A DNA stretch of 64,000 bases from Terriglobales bacterium. Lineage in GTDB: Bacteria > Acidobacteriota > Terriglobia > Terriglobales > Acidobacteriaceae. How positions within the stretch are numbered: the stretch's first letter is position 1; each line of letters starts with the position of its first letter. Below, piece after piece: positions 19,831 through 28,691 of this stretch. The position numbers and the translations under genes are program-made. The DNA is taken from NCBI GenBank assembly GCA_025980765.1, contig JAICXB010000002.1, forward strand, positions 120,758 through 184,757, in the 5' to 3' direction. Under the pieces are notes generated by a model, which was given only the letters and a program-made list of their open reading frames with translations, did no database searches and was not told the origin of the DNA.

Positions 19831-19962
19831 AGAGGCTTTCGCTTACGGCTCTGCTGCGCTGTGCCCACAGCGTGCTCGGTGGTGCAAGGCTTTTGCCGAA
19901 CCCCCGGGAGGCATTATCGAAGGAGTAAACTGAGTTTTCGCGACGCGCGACGGAGAACCACA

Positions 19963-20550
19963 ATGGACTCACCTGGATGGAATCGCCGCAGCTTTTTGAA
20001 AGCAGCCGCAGCGGCTGGCGCTGCCGCCGCCATGCCCGACATCGCCGTTCCCGAGCCGCAGGTCAAGCCGGATGTTCCTGCAAGCTCGCAATCGATTCGT
20101 CTGAAGGTAAACGGCACCAGCCGCCAACTGAATGTCGATACGCGCGCGACTTTGCTCGATACCCTGCGCGAGCAGATGGGAATGGCGGGAACGAAGAAGG
20201 GTTGCGATCACGGCCAATGTGGCGCCTGCACGGTACACGTGAATGGACGTCGCATCAATTCCTGTCTGACGTTCGCAGTAATGCACGATGGCGACGAAAT
20301 TACGACGATCGAGGGCCTGGCGGACGCCGGCCAGCTCAGTCCCATGCAGGCGGCATTTGTTGAGCATGATGCGTTTCAATGCGGCTACTGCACGCCGGGA
20401 CAAATCATGTCGGCGACGGCGCTGCTGCGCGAACCGGTTGGGAACACCGACGACGATCTTCGCGAGGCGATGAGCGGCAACATCTGCCGTTGCGGCGCTT
20501 ACCCCAATATTCTGGCAGCCATCAAGTCAGTCCGAAGCCAGCACTCATAA
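19963..20550 (+). CDS. paoA: Xanthine dehydrogenase-family [2Fe-2S] subunit with Tat signal (PaoA/YagT-like)
   Basis: RRSFLKAAAAAGAAAA twin-Arg signal; CDHGQCGACTVHVNGRRINSCL and CGYCTPGQ...GNICRCGAYPNI. Confidence 0.9.
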   Translation: MDSPGWNRRSFLKAAAAAGAAAAMPDIAVPEPQVKPDVPASSQSIRLKVNGTSRQLNVDTRATLLDTLREQMGMAGTKKGCDHGQCGACTVHVNGRRINSCLTFAVMHDGDEITTIEGLADAGQLSPMQAAFVEHDAFQCGYCTPGQIMSATALLREPVGNTDDDLREAMSGNICRCGAYPNILAAIKSVRSQHS

Positions 20551-20582
20551 ATCCTTGTATCCCTCGAACGCGGAGGTTCAAC

Positions 20583-21563
20583 ATGCAGCCTTTCTCCTTC
20601 ACCCAGGCACGCAGCGAAGATGAAGCGATGGCGCAACTTCGTCAGAACAGTCGATTCATTGCCGGGGGCACAACTCTGGTGGATCTGATGAAGCTGGACG
20701 TGGAAACTCCGGCGCATCTGGTGGACATCAACGCGCTTTCCCTGAACAAAATTGAAACATTGGCGGACGGCAGCCTGCGCATCGGCGCCATGGTGCGCAA
20801 CAGCGATCTCGCCCATGATGCAGCGGTGATCAAGAATTTCCCTGTGCTCTCCCAGGCGCTTCTGGCAGGCGCGTCGGCGCAGCTTCGCAATATGGCGACC
20901 ACCGGCGGCAATCTCCTGCAGAGAACGCGTTGCTATTACTTTCGCGATCCCGCATATGCCGCCTGCAACAAACGCCGTCCCGGATCGGGATGCGCTGCTC
21001 TCGAGGGTTTCAACCGTATTCATGCGGTGCTGGGTGGAAGCGAGCACTGTGTTGCCACCCATCCCTCGGATATGGCGGTCGCGATGGTCGCGCTCGACGC
21101 CGTAGTGCACATTCGCGGTCCAAAAGGGGAACGTCAGGTGAAAATCGAGGATTTTCATAAGCTGCCGGGAACGACTCCCCAGATCGAGACGGTGGTTGAA
21201 CCGGGTGAATTAATCACCTATGTCACGCTTCCCAAATCGGCATTCTCCACCCGGTCGGCTTATGTGAAGCTGCGCGACCGCGCCAGCTATGAGTTTGCGT
21301 TGGCTTCGGCGGCGGTCGCTCTGGACCTGAATGGGAAGACGATTCGCAGCGCGCGCCTCGCGCTCGGCGGAGTGGCGACCAAACCGTGGCGTTCGCATGA
21401 GGCGGAACAGGCGTTGACCGGAGGACAAGCAAGTGACCAAGCCTTCCGCGCGGCGGCGGAAGCGGCGATGAAATCAGCCAGACCGCTTCGCTATAACGGT
21501 TTCAAGATCGAACTGGCAAAGATGGCGCTGGTTCGCGCGCTGAATGAAGCTGCGCAGTTGTAG
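20583..21563 (+). CDS. paoB: Xanthine dehydrogenase-family FAD subunit with extra Fe-S Cys motif (PaoB/YagS-like)
   Basis: FIAGGTTLVDLMKLDVETPAHLVDINAL; TRCYYFRDPAYAACNKRRPGSGCAALEGFNRIHAVLGGSEHCVATHPSDMAVA. Confidence 0.9.
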   Translation: MQPFSFTQARSEDEAMAQLRQNSRFIAGGTTLVDLMKLDVETPAHLVDINALSLNKIETLADGSLRIGAMVRNSDLAHDAAVIKNFPVLSQALLAGASAQLRNMATTGGNLLQRTRCYYFRDPAYAACNKRRPGSGCAALEGFNRIHAVLGGSEHCVATHPSDMAVAMVALDAVVHIRGPKGERQVKIEDFHKLPGTTPQIETVVEPGELITYVTLPKSAFSTRSAYVKLRDRASYEFALASAAVALDLNGKTIRSARLALGGVATKPWRSHEAEQALTGGQASDQAFRAAAEAAMKSARPLRYNGFKIELAKMALVRALNEAAQL

Positions 21564-21579
21564 ATAAAAAGCAAAAGCT

Positions 21580-21707
21580 CACACGGATTACACGGATCTT
21601 ATGGATCGCACGGATGAATCCAAGGAAGTGAGAAGAAGCGTTTCTGCTTATCTGAAGTATTCGGGTGTATCCGTCCAATCCGTAAAATCTGTGCAATCCG
21701 TATGAGG
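21580..21707. repeat. Inverted word-repeat element (ACACGGATT words) inside the operon
   Basis: acacggattacacggatcttatggatcgcacggatgaatcc ... gtatccgtccaatccgtaaaatctgtgcaatccgtatgagg. Confidence 0.85.
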
Positions 21708-21743
21708 AATTGGTTCTGATCTTCCGCGCACAAGGAGGACACT

Positions 21744-24080
21744 GTGCAAGACACCAGCGGGCAAGGGCAAAATTCGCAGCAGCATCCTACCGACACTACC
21801 GGCGTCGGCGCCGCGGCAGATCACACTTCGAACAGGCTTCCTGAACTCAGCGGCAATGGTTCGTTTGGCCGACCAACGCCTCGGCATGACGGCACGCTGA
21901 AGGTCACCGGTCAAGCGCGCTATGCGGCCGATCATCCGATCAGGCGGGTTGTGCATGCGGTCGCAATTCAGAGCACGATCGCCAATGGGCGAGTGAAGAA
22001 CATCGACGCGTCCGCGGCGGAGAAGGCCCCGGGATTCCTCGCCATTCTTCATCACGGAAAGGCTCCGAAGCTGTATCGGCCGTCAAACGACTTCATGTCG
22101 GCGACCAAGCCGGGCGAAATCCGTGTGGTATTTGAGGACGACAGAGTCTATTACGCCGGACAATACATCGCCCTGGTTGTCGCCGAAACACTCCAGCAAG
22201 CCAACTACGCGGCATCGCTGGTGAAAATCGAATATGACTTCCTGCATCCGGTGATCGACACCGATCAGGCGATGAACACGGTTTACGATCCTGAGCAATT
22301 CTTTGGGGAGAAGCTCACGGCACAGCGGGGCGACCCAGACGGCTCGTATGCTGCTGCCGCAGTGAAGCACGAGGCCACCTACAGCACCCCGCTTGAACAT
22401 CACAACCCGATGGAGCCTTCGGCATCCATGGCGGAGTGGAATGGCGATGAACTGACGCTCTATGAGACCACGCAATGGGTGGTGGGAGCGCGCAATACTG
22501 TGGCGGAGACACTTGGAGTGCCGCAGGAGAAGGTCCACATTGTTTCGCCATTCATCGGTGGAGGCTTTGGCTGCAAGGGCTTCATCTGGCCGCATTCGGT
22601 GCTGAGCGCGATCGCGTCCAGGCAGGTGGGGCGTCCGGTCAAGCTGAACCTCACGCGCAAGCAAATGTTCAGCGCCTGCGGGCATCGTTCGGAGACCCGC
22701 CAAAAAGTTCGCCTCGGCGCTGCCGCGGACGGCAAACTCACATCGATCTTTCATGACACGCTGGTGCAAACCTCACCCGTCGATGAGTTCATCGAGTCCT
22801 GCGGAACCACTACGGAGATGCTTTATAGCTGTCCCAATGTGGGCATAGCCCATCACGCAGTGCGCGTGAATATCGCGACGCCCACTCCGATGCGCGCTCC
22901 AGGAGAGAATCCCGGGACGTACGCGCTGGAGTCGGCATTAGACGAGCTGGCTTACAAACTCAAAATTGATCCGGTCGAGCTGCGCATCCGCAACCACGCC
23001 GATACGAACGAGCACACAAAGCAGCCGTGGTCGAGCAAATACTTGAAGGATTGCTATCGGATGGCCGCGGAAAAGTTCGGCTGGAGCAAGCGAAATCCGG
23101 AACCGCGCTCCATGCGCGATGGCAAGCTGCTCGTCGGCTGGGGCATGGCCACGGCGACGTATCCCGGCATGCGCAATCCCGGCGCAGCCAAAGTGCGCAT
23201 CCTGCAAGACGGCTCCGCGACCGTGGTGAGCGCGACGCAGGACATGGGCGGCGGCACCTACACAACCATGGTGCAGGTTGTGTCCGACGCTCTCGGCATT
23301 CCGGTGGAGCGCATTCAGTCCACGCTGGGAGACAGCATGCTGCCTCCCGCTCCCGTATCGGGAGGATCGATGACCACCGCCAGCGTTCTTCCCGCAATTC
23401 GCAAAGCTTGCGAGCAGGCTCTCACTAAACTGGTGCAGACCGCGATTGGCGACGAGAATTCGCCGATGCACGGCAAGAAAGAGGACGAGATCACAGCACA
23501 AAATGGGCGGGTTTTCGTGAAAGGCTCAAGTCCCAGTTCGGGCAACACCTATGCCGAAGTTCTGGCAAGCAAGAAGATGGCGGCAGTCGAAGGCGAAGGA
23601 TTCCTTCAACCCGGCGAAGAGCGCAAGAAATATGCGTTTCAATCTTTCGGTGCGCAGTTCGTGGAGGTGAAAATCGATCCTGAGATCGCTCGTGCTCGCG
23701 TAACCCGGGTGGTCAGCGCCTTCGACGTGGGCAAGGTCGTCAATCCCACTACCGCGCGCAGCCAGGGCTACAGCGGGATCATTATGGGAATCGGAATGGC
23801 GCTCATGGAGCACACCATTTATGACGATCGCGACGGCAGCATCGTCAACAGCAATCTCGCCGATTACGCGGTGCCGGTGAATGCGGATGTGCCCGATCTG
23901 GAGGTGCTTTTCGTCGATAAGCCGGATCCATATATCGACGATCAGGGCATCGGGGCGCGCGGCATTGGAGAAATCACGATCACCGGTGTTGCCGCCGCGG
24001 TTGCCAATGCTGTGTACCACGCTACCGGCCAGCGCATTCGCGACCTGCCGATCACGCCTGACAAGCTGCTGCAGGTATGA
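21744..24080 (+). CDS. paoC: Xanthine dehydrogenase-family molybdenum-binding subunit (PaoC/YagR-like)
   Basis: GTG start behind aaggaggac; GRPTPRHDGTLKVTGQARYAAD, GGGFGCKGFIWPH, MRAPGENPGTYALESALDELA, GIGARGIGEITITGVAAAVANAV. Confidence 0.93.
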   Translation: MQDTSGQGQNSQQHPTDTTGVGAAADHTSNRLPELSGNGSFGRPTPRHDGTLKVTGQARYAADHPIRRVVHAVAIQSTIANGRVKNIDASAAEKAPGFLAILHHGKAPKLYRPSNDFMSATKPGEIRVVFEDDRVYYAGQYIALVVAETLQQANYAASLVKIEYDFLHPVIDTDQAMNTVYDPEQFFGEKLTAQRGDPDGSYAAAAVKHEATYSTPLEHHNPMEPSASMAEWNGDELTLYETTQWVVGARNTVAETLGVPQEKVHIVSPFIGGGFGCKGFIWPHSVLSAIASRQVGRPVKLNLTRKQMFSACGHRSETRQKVRLGAAADGKLTSIFHDTLVQTSPVDEFIESCGTTTEMLYSCPNVGIAHHAVRVNIATPTPMRAPGENPGTYALESALDELAYKLKIDPVELRIRNHADTNEHTKQPWSSKYLKDCYRMAAEKFGWSKRNPEPRSMRDGKLLVGWGMATATYPGMRNPGAAKVRILQDGSATVVSATQDMGGGTYTTMVQVVSDALGIPVERIQSTLGDSMLPPAPVSGGSMTTASVLPAIRKACEQALTKLVQTAIGDENSPMHGKKEDEITAQNGRVFVKGSSPSSGNTYAEVLASKKMAAVEGEGFLQPGEERKKYAFQSFGAQFVEVKIDPEIARARVTRVVSAFDVGKVVNPTTARSQGYSGIIMGIGMALMEHTIYDDRDGSIVNSNLADYAVPVNADVPDLEVLFVDKPDPYIDDQGIGARGIGEITITGVAAAVANAVYHATGQRIRDLPITPDKLLQV

Positions 24081-24152
24081 AAGCAGAACCCGCTGCGGTA
24101 GCGGCGGGTGCCTTTCGGACCTAAAAGCGCCCACCGCCACCGCAGCGGGTTC
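24077..24152. repeat. REP-like inverted pair downstream of paoC-like gene
   Basis: cccgctgcggtagcggcgggtgcctttcggacctaaaagcgcccaccgccaccgcagcggg. Confidence 0.6.
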
Positions 24153-24205
24153 TGCTTGGCGCCACAGCTCCCGCATCCATGCCTGCTTTGCTACCATCGA
24201 TGTAG

Positions 24206-25720
24206 ATGGCTGCATCGCCCAAAGTTCGTGTTCGCTTCGCTCCTTCTCCCACCGGACTGCTTCACGTTGGAAACACCCGCACCGCGCTGTTCAACTGGCT
24301 CTTTGCCCGCCAGAAGAAGGGAGCGAACGTTCTCCGCATCGAAGACACTGACGTCGAACGCAGCGAAGCCCGTTTTGAAACACAATTGCTCGACGATCTG
24401 CGCTGGCTCGGACTTGATTGGGACGAAGGTCCGGATAAAGGTGGCGAGTACGGCCCATATCGGCAAAGCGATCGCATGGAGATTTATCGGGGCTATGCCG
24501 AGCGACTGATCGAAGAAGGAAAGGCATACCTCTGCTTTTGCACTCCCGAGGAACTCGAGCGCGAGCGCCAGCAGGCCATCGCCGAACATGGCCCGCAGAT
24601 CTACTCGGGAAAATGCCGTCGACTAGATCCCGCCGAAGCCCGCCGGCGGCGGACCCAGGGCGAAGCCGCCGCCATCCGGCTGAAGATTCCCGAGCACCCT
24701 ATTCATTTTCACGACATCGTCCGCGGGGAGGTAACCTTCGAGCACGAGTCAGTCAGCGATCCCATCATTGTGCGCTCGTCGGGCATGCCGGTTTATAACT
24801 ATGTTGTGGTAGTGGATGACGCGGAGATGAAGATCACCCATGTCATCCGCGGAGACGATCACCTTTCGAACACCCCGAAGCAAGTGGCGTTGTATGAAGC
24901 CTTAGGATTTCCGGTACCGGAATTTGCGCATCTTTCGACGATCCTCGGCCCAGATCGGGAAAGGCTCTCCAAGCGTCACGGCGCCACTTCGGTCGCTCAG
25001 TTTCGTGACATGGGAGTTCTGCCGGAGGCGCTGGTCAACTACCTTGCTCTGCTCGGCTGGGCGCCGAGTGGCGGAACGCGCGAGACCTTCACGCCACAGG
25101 AACTGATACGAGAATTTTCCCTGGAGCGGGTTACGCCCTCGCCGGCGATCTTCGATTTCGAGAAGCTGTATTGGCTCAACCGGCAATATCTCAAAAGCGC
25201 AGACCGGCAGCGCGTCATCGCATTGGCATTGCCCTATTTGCGCAAAGCCACGCTGCTCGGGGAAGACATGGATGCCGAGATGCAGCAGTGGGCCGGCAAG
25301 TTGATCGATCTGCTGGTTCCCTATGTCGATCGGCTCGACCAATTGCCTGATCGCGCTGCCATGATCTTTCGCTACGATGCGGTCGCGGCCGTTTCTGCTG
25401 AGGACAACCGACCGTTGCTCGAATCGGAAGCTGGGGGAAAGGTGATCTCCGCCTTCGCGAAACGGGTCGCGAGTCAGTCGGACGGGTTTTCCGCCGAGAG
25501 TTTCAAAGCCATCATCAATGAGGTGAAGGCCGAAACTGGAACCAAAGGCAAAGAACTGTTCCATCCCATCCGAATTGTGATTACCGGTTCGCACTCCGGC
25601 CCGGACTTTGACCGGGTGATTCCACTCATTGAGACCGGCAGCCGGCTTCCGCTGCCGCAACACGTGCTGAGCGTACGCGAGCGCGTGGCAGCTTTCGAGC
25701 AAGCTTTTGCCCAGAGTTAA
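24206..25720 (+). CDS. gltX: Glutamyl-tRNA synthetase
   Basis: [54 protein letters not shown]. Confidence 0.97.
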   Translation: MAASPKVRVRFAPSPTGLLHVGNTRTALFNWLFARQKKGANVLRIEDTDVERSEARFETQLLDDLRWLGLDWDEGPDKGGEYGPYRQSDRMEIYRGYAERLIEEGKAYLCFCTPEELERERQQAIAEHGPQIYSGKCRRLDPAEARRRRTQGEAAAIRLKIPEHPIHFHDIVRGEVTFEHESVSDPIIVRSSGMPVYNYVVVVDDAEMKITHVIRGDDHLSNTPKQVALYEALGFPVPEFAHLSTILGPDRERLSKRHGATSVAQFRDMGVLPEALVNYLALLGWAPSGGTRETFTPQELIREFSLERVTPSPAIFDFEKLYWLNRQYLKSADRQRVIALALPYLRKATLLGEDMDAEMQQWAGKLIDLLVPYVDRLDQLPDRAAMIFRYDAVAAVSAEDNRPLLESEAGGKVISAFAKRVASQSDGFSAESFKAIINEVKAETGTKGKELFHPIRIVITGSHSGPDFDRVIPLIETGSRLPLPQHVLSVRERVAAFEQAFAQS

Positions 25721-25820
25721 CACGAAGGTCACGAAGGATGCGGAAAATCTACAATCGCTCTGCAAAGTTCTGTTTACTGGTGACCTTATCTTTAATCCTT
25801 CGTGCCCTTCGTGTTAACCC
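25716..25820. repeat. Inverted word-repeat element (GTTAACACGAAGG type)
   Basis: gttaacacgaaggtcacgaagga ... atccttcgtgcccttcgtgttaac. Confidence 0.9.
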
Positions 25821-25851
25821 AGGTTTTTCAGAGCAGCAGCTATAATCAAGC

Positions 25852-28083
25852 ATGGCGACACTGCGCCAGCAGATCGCGACTAACGTCCTCACCGCTACAA
25901 AGTTTCGTGACCTGCTGAAGACAGTTGGCCAGTACCGGCCGGCTGAAGAACTCGAATTAATTCGCCGCGCGTACGACTTTTCTCTCGAACACCACACCGG
26001 ACAAACGCGCGCCTCGGGCGAACCCTACCTCGTCCATCCCCTCGAAGTCGCTTTGGTATTAGCGGAGATGAAGTTGGATGCCACCGCCATCGCAGCGGGT
26101 CTGCTGCACGATGCGGTGGAAGACACTGAGGCCACGAAGAAAGAAATCGAAGCGCAGTTCGGCCCTTCGATCGCCCACATCGTCGATGGCGTGACCAAGA
26201 TCGCGAAGATCGACCTCGCCAGCCGCGAGGAGCGCCAGGCGGAGAACGTCCGCAAAATGGTGCTGGCCATGGTCGACGATATTCGCGTGGTCCTCATCAA
26301 GCTCGCCGACCGCCTGCACAACATGCGAACTCTCGAGCACCTGCCGGCGGAGCGCCAGCAGCACATCGCTCAGGAGACGCTCGACATCTTTGCACCGCTC
26401 GCCCATCGTCTCGGAATGGGAAAAGTTCGCGGCGAACTCGAAGACCTCGCATTTCAGTACGTCGACTCGATTGGGTACAAGCAAATCAAAGAGCAAGTGG
26501 ACGCGCGGCGTAAACAAGGCGATGCCTTCCTGGAGAAGACGGTCGAATTCATACAGGAAAAGCTCAAAGAAAATGCCGTCGAAGCCCGCGTGGACCATCG
26601 CATCAAGCGCCTTTACAGCATTCATCAGAAGCTGCAGCGACAACGCATCTCCGTGGACCAGGTTTACGACCTGCTCGCCATCCGCATCATCACCAAATCG
26701 GTAAACGACTGCTATACCGCGCTGGGCGCTATCCATGGCATCTGGCGGCCGGTGCCGGGGCGCATCAAGGACTTCATCGCGATGCCGCGGCCGAACCTGT
26801 ATCAGTCGCTGCATACCACGGTCATGGCCGAAGGCGGCATGCAGTTCGAAGTGCAGATTCGCACGGAAGAGATGCACCGCATGGCCGAAGAAGGCATCGC
26901 GGCGCACTGGAAGTACAAAGATGGATTGCCGATCAAAGCTAAGGACGAACAGCGGCTGGCGTGGCTGCGGCAGGTCGTAGAGTGGCAGCGCGATGTTTCC
27001 GATCCTAACGAGTTTCTTTCCACTCTGAAGATCGACCTCTATCCCGAAGAGGTCTACACCTTCACGCCGAAAGGCAAAGTGGTCATCCTCCCGCGAGACG
27101 CCACCTGCATCGACTTCGCTTACACCATCCACACCGAGGTGGGAAACACATGTGTTGGCGCCAAGGTCAACGGCCGCATCGTTCCCCTGCGCTACAAGCT
27201 GCGCAATGGCGACATCGTCGAGATCATTACCCAAACCGGTCACCAGCCCAGCCGCGATTGGCTGAGTTTTGTAAAGTCATCGCGCGCGCGCAACAAAATC
27301 AAGCATTGGCTGCAACTGCATCAACGCGAGCGGGCGATGGAAATTGGCCGCAAGCTTCTGGAGAAGGAGGCGCGCAAGTACAAAGCCGGATTGAAGGATG
27401 TAAAGGCCGCAGCCTACCAGTCGGTCGCGAGCGATTATGGAATCGGTGGAGGCGAAGCCGATCTGCTGGCGGCCATCGGATACGGAAAGTTTTCCGCGCG
27501 CTCGGTTTTGAACAAACTGGTGCCCGGCGTCGTAGACGGGACTGAGCCGGAGTCAGAGGAGGAAGAGAAGCCCGGCACGATCGGCGGAATGATCCGCAGA
27601 GTTTTCGGCGATGACAGCGGATCGCTCAAGGTGCAGGGTCACGACGAGCTGCTGGTTTATCGCGCGCGCTGCTGCAATCCCATTCGCGGTGAGGACATCG
27701 TGGGCTACGTCACCCGCGGCAAAGGCGTCGCCGTACACGCGAAATCCTGCCCGAACGTTACCAATCTTATGTACGAGCCTGATCGCCGCATCACTGTCAC
27801 TTGGGCACGGCCCAGCGCGGCGGTTTCCGGTCCGGCGAAGGCGACATATCCAGTAAAGCTGACGGTCATCTGCGACGACCGCGCCGGCATGCTTAAGCAA
27901 GTGACCGCGATCATCAGCGACGACAATACCAACATCCGTCACATGGACGTGCGCACCGGGGACAGCCGCGCCTCCATCGACATCACCATCGATATCGAAG
28001 ACGTGAAGCACCTTGAGCGCATCGTCTCCGGAATCCGCAAGATTCCGGGAATCATCGATGTGCAACGGCTGAAAAAGCTGTAG
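25852..28083 (+). CDS. RelA/SpoT bifunctional (p)ppGpp synthetase/hydrolase
   Basis: HD domain (RASGEPYLVHPLEVALVLAEMKLD...GLLHDAVEDT), synthetase domain, TGS (YTFTPKGKVVILPRDATCIDFAY), C-terminal ACT. Confidence 0.97.
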   Translation: MATLRQQIATNVLTATKFRDLLKTVGQYRPAEELELIRRAYDFSLEHHTGQTRASGEPYLVHPLEVALVLAEMKLDATAIAAGLLHDAVEDTEATKKEIEAQFGPSIAHIVDGVTKIAKIDLASREERQAENVRKMVLAMVDDIRVVLIKLADRLHNMRTLEHLPAERQQHIAQETLDIFAPLAHRLGMGKVRGELEDLAFQYVDSIGYKQIKEQVDARRKQGDAFLEKTVEFIQEKLKENAVEARVDHRIKRLYSIHQKLQRQRISVDQVYDLLAIRIITKSVNDCYTALGAIHGIWRPVPGRIKDFIAMPRPNLYQSLHTTVMAEGGMQFEVQIRTEEMHRMAEEGIAAHWKYKDGLPIKAKDEQRLAWLRQVVEWQRDVSDPNEFLSTLKIDLYPEEVYTFTPKGKVVILPRDATCIDFAYTIHTEVGNTCVGAKVNGRIVPLRYKLRNGDIVEIITQTGHQPSRDWLSFVKSSRARNKIKHWLQLHQRERAMEIGRKLLEKEARKYKAGLKDVKAAAYQSVASDYGIGGGEADLLAAIGYGKFSARSVLNKLVPGVVDGTEPESEEEEKPGTIGGMIRRVFGDDSGSLKVQGHDELLVYRARCCNPIRGEDIVGYVTRGKGVAVHAKSCPNVTNLMYEPDRRITVTWARPSAAVSGPAKATYPVKLTVICDDRAGMLKQVTAIISDDNTNIRHMDVRTGDSRASIDITIDIEDVKHLERIVSGIRKIPGIIDVQRLKKL

Positions 28084-28087
28084 AAGA

Positions 28088-28671
28088 ATGTTCCTACTTC
28101 GCAAGCCTTCATCATCTGACATCCAGATTTTCCTGAAGCAACAGACAGCCTCAGATTTCTCGTACCCCGATGTAGGCGCAACGCGTTCCTCCACTGTGCC
28201 GAGCGGGTACATTGGCGATCACAATCGGATGCTCTTGGACAAAGGAGCAGAGTCTTGGGACCGCTCCGTAGAGGCTATTAAGAGCTGGAGTATGTTCGAA
28301 ATAAGCTGGTGGAACTGTGCTGGCCCAACGCATCAATCTCTGTTGAGTCTACGGTCGCTGTTCTAGTGCACCATTTCGGCTTCTACTCCTTAAATCCGAC
28401 TCGCACTGTGTATGTGATTGATGAAGTTACAGAAAAAATCAGGAGGTTCGGGTTTGCATATGGCACGTTGCCGGAACACAGCGAAAGCGGAGAGGAACGC
28501 TTTTCCGTCGAATGGGATTTAGTCAATGATTCAGTTTGGTACGACATCTTTGCTTTTTCGCGCCCGAGAGCGTTACTCGCAAGAGCCGCATCGCCTTTAT
28601 CCAGAAAGCTTCAGAAAAGATTCGCACGTGACTCCCAGTTGGCCATGGTCAATCGAGTGAGGAGAAGTTGA
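28088..28671 (+). pseudogene. DUF1990-family protein split by a one-base frameshift
   Basis: Frame of 28088 gives ...AIKSWSMFEISW; frame of 28309 gives VELCWPNASISVESTVAVLVHHFGFYSLNPTRTVYVID...RRFGFAYGTLPEHSESGEERFSVEWDLVNDSVWYDIFAFSRPRALL...LQKRFARDS. Confidence 0.8.
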
Positions 28672-28691
28672 ACTGCTAAACTTTTTGATAC

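Noticed and set aside
26059-27243. Long antisense ORFs opposite relA/spoT, recA, polA, ddl, surA and others (for example 394 aa at 26059-27243)
   Set aside because: Shadow ORFs in high-GC coding DNA; translations are low-complexity or lack recognisable motifs and the opposite strand is a clear conserved gene.
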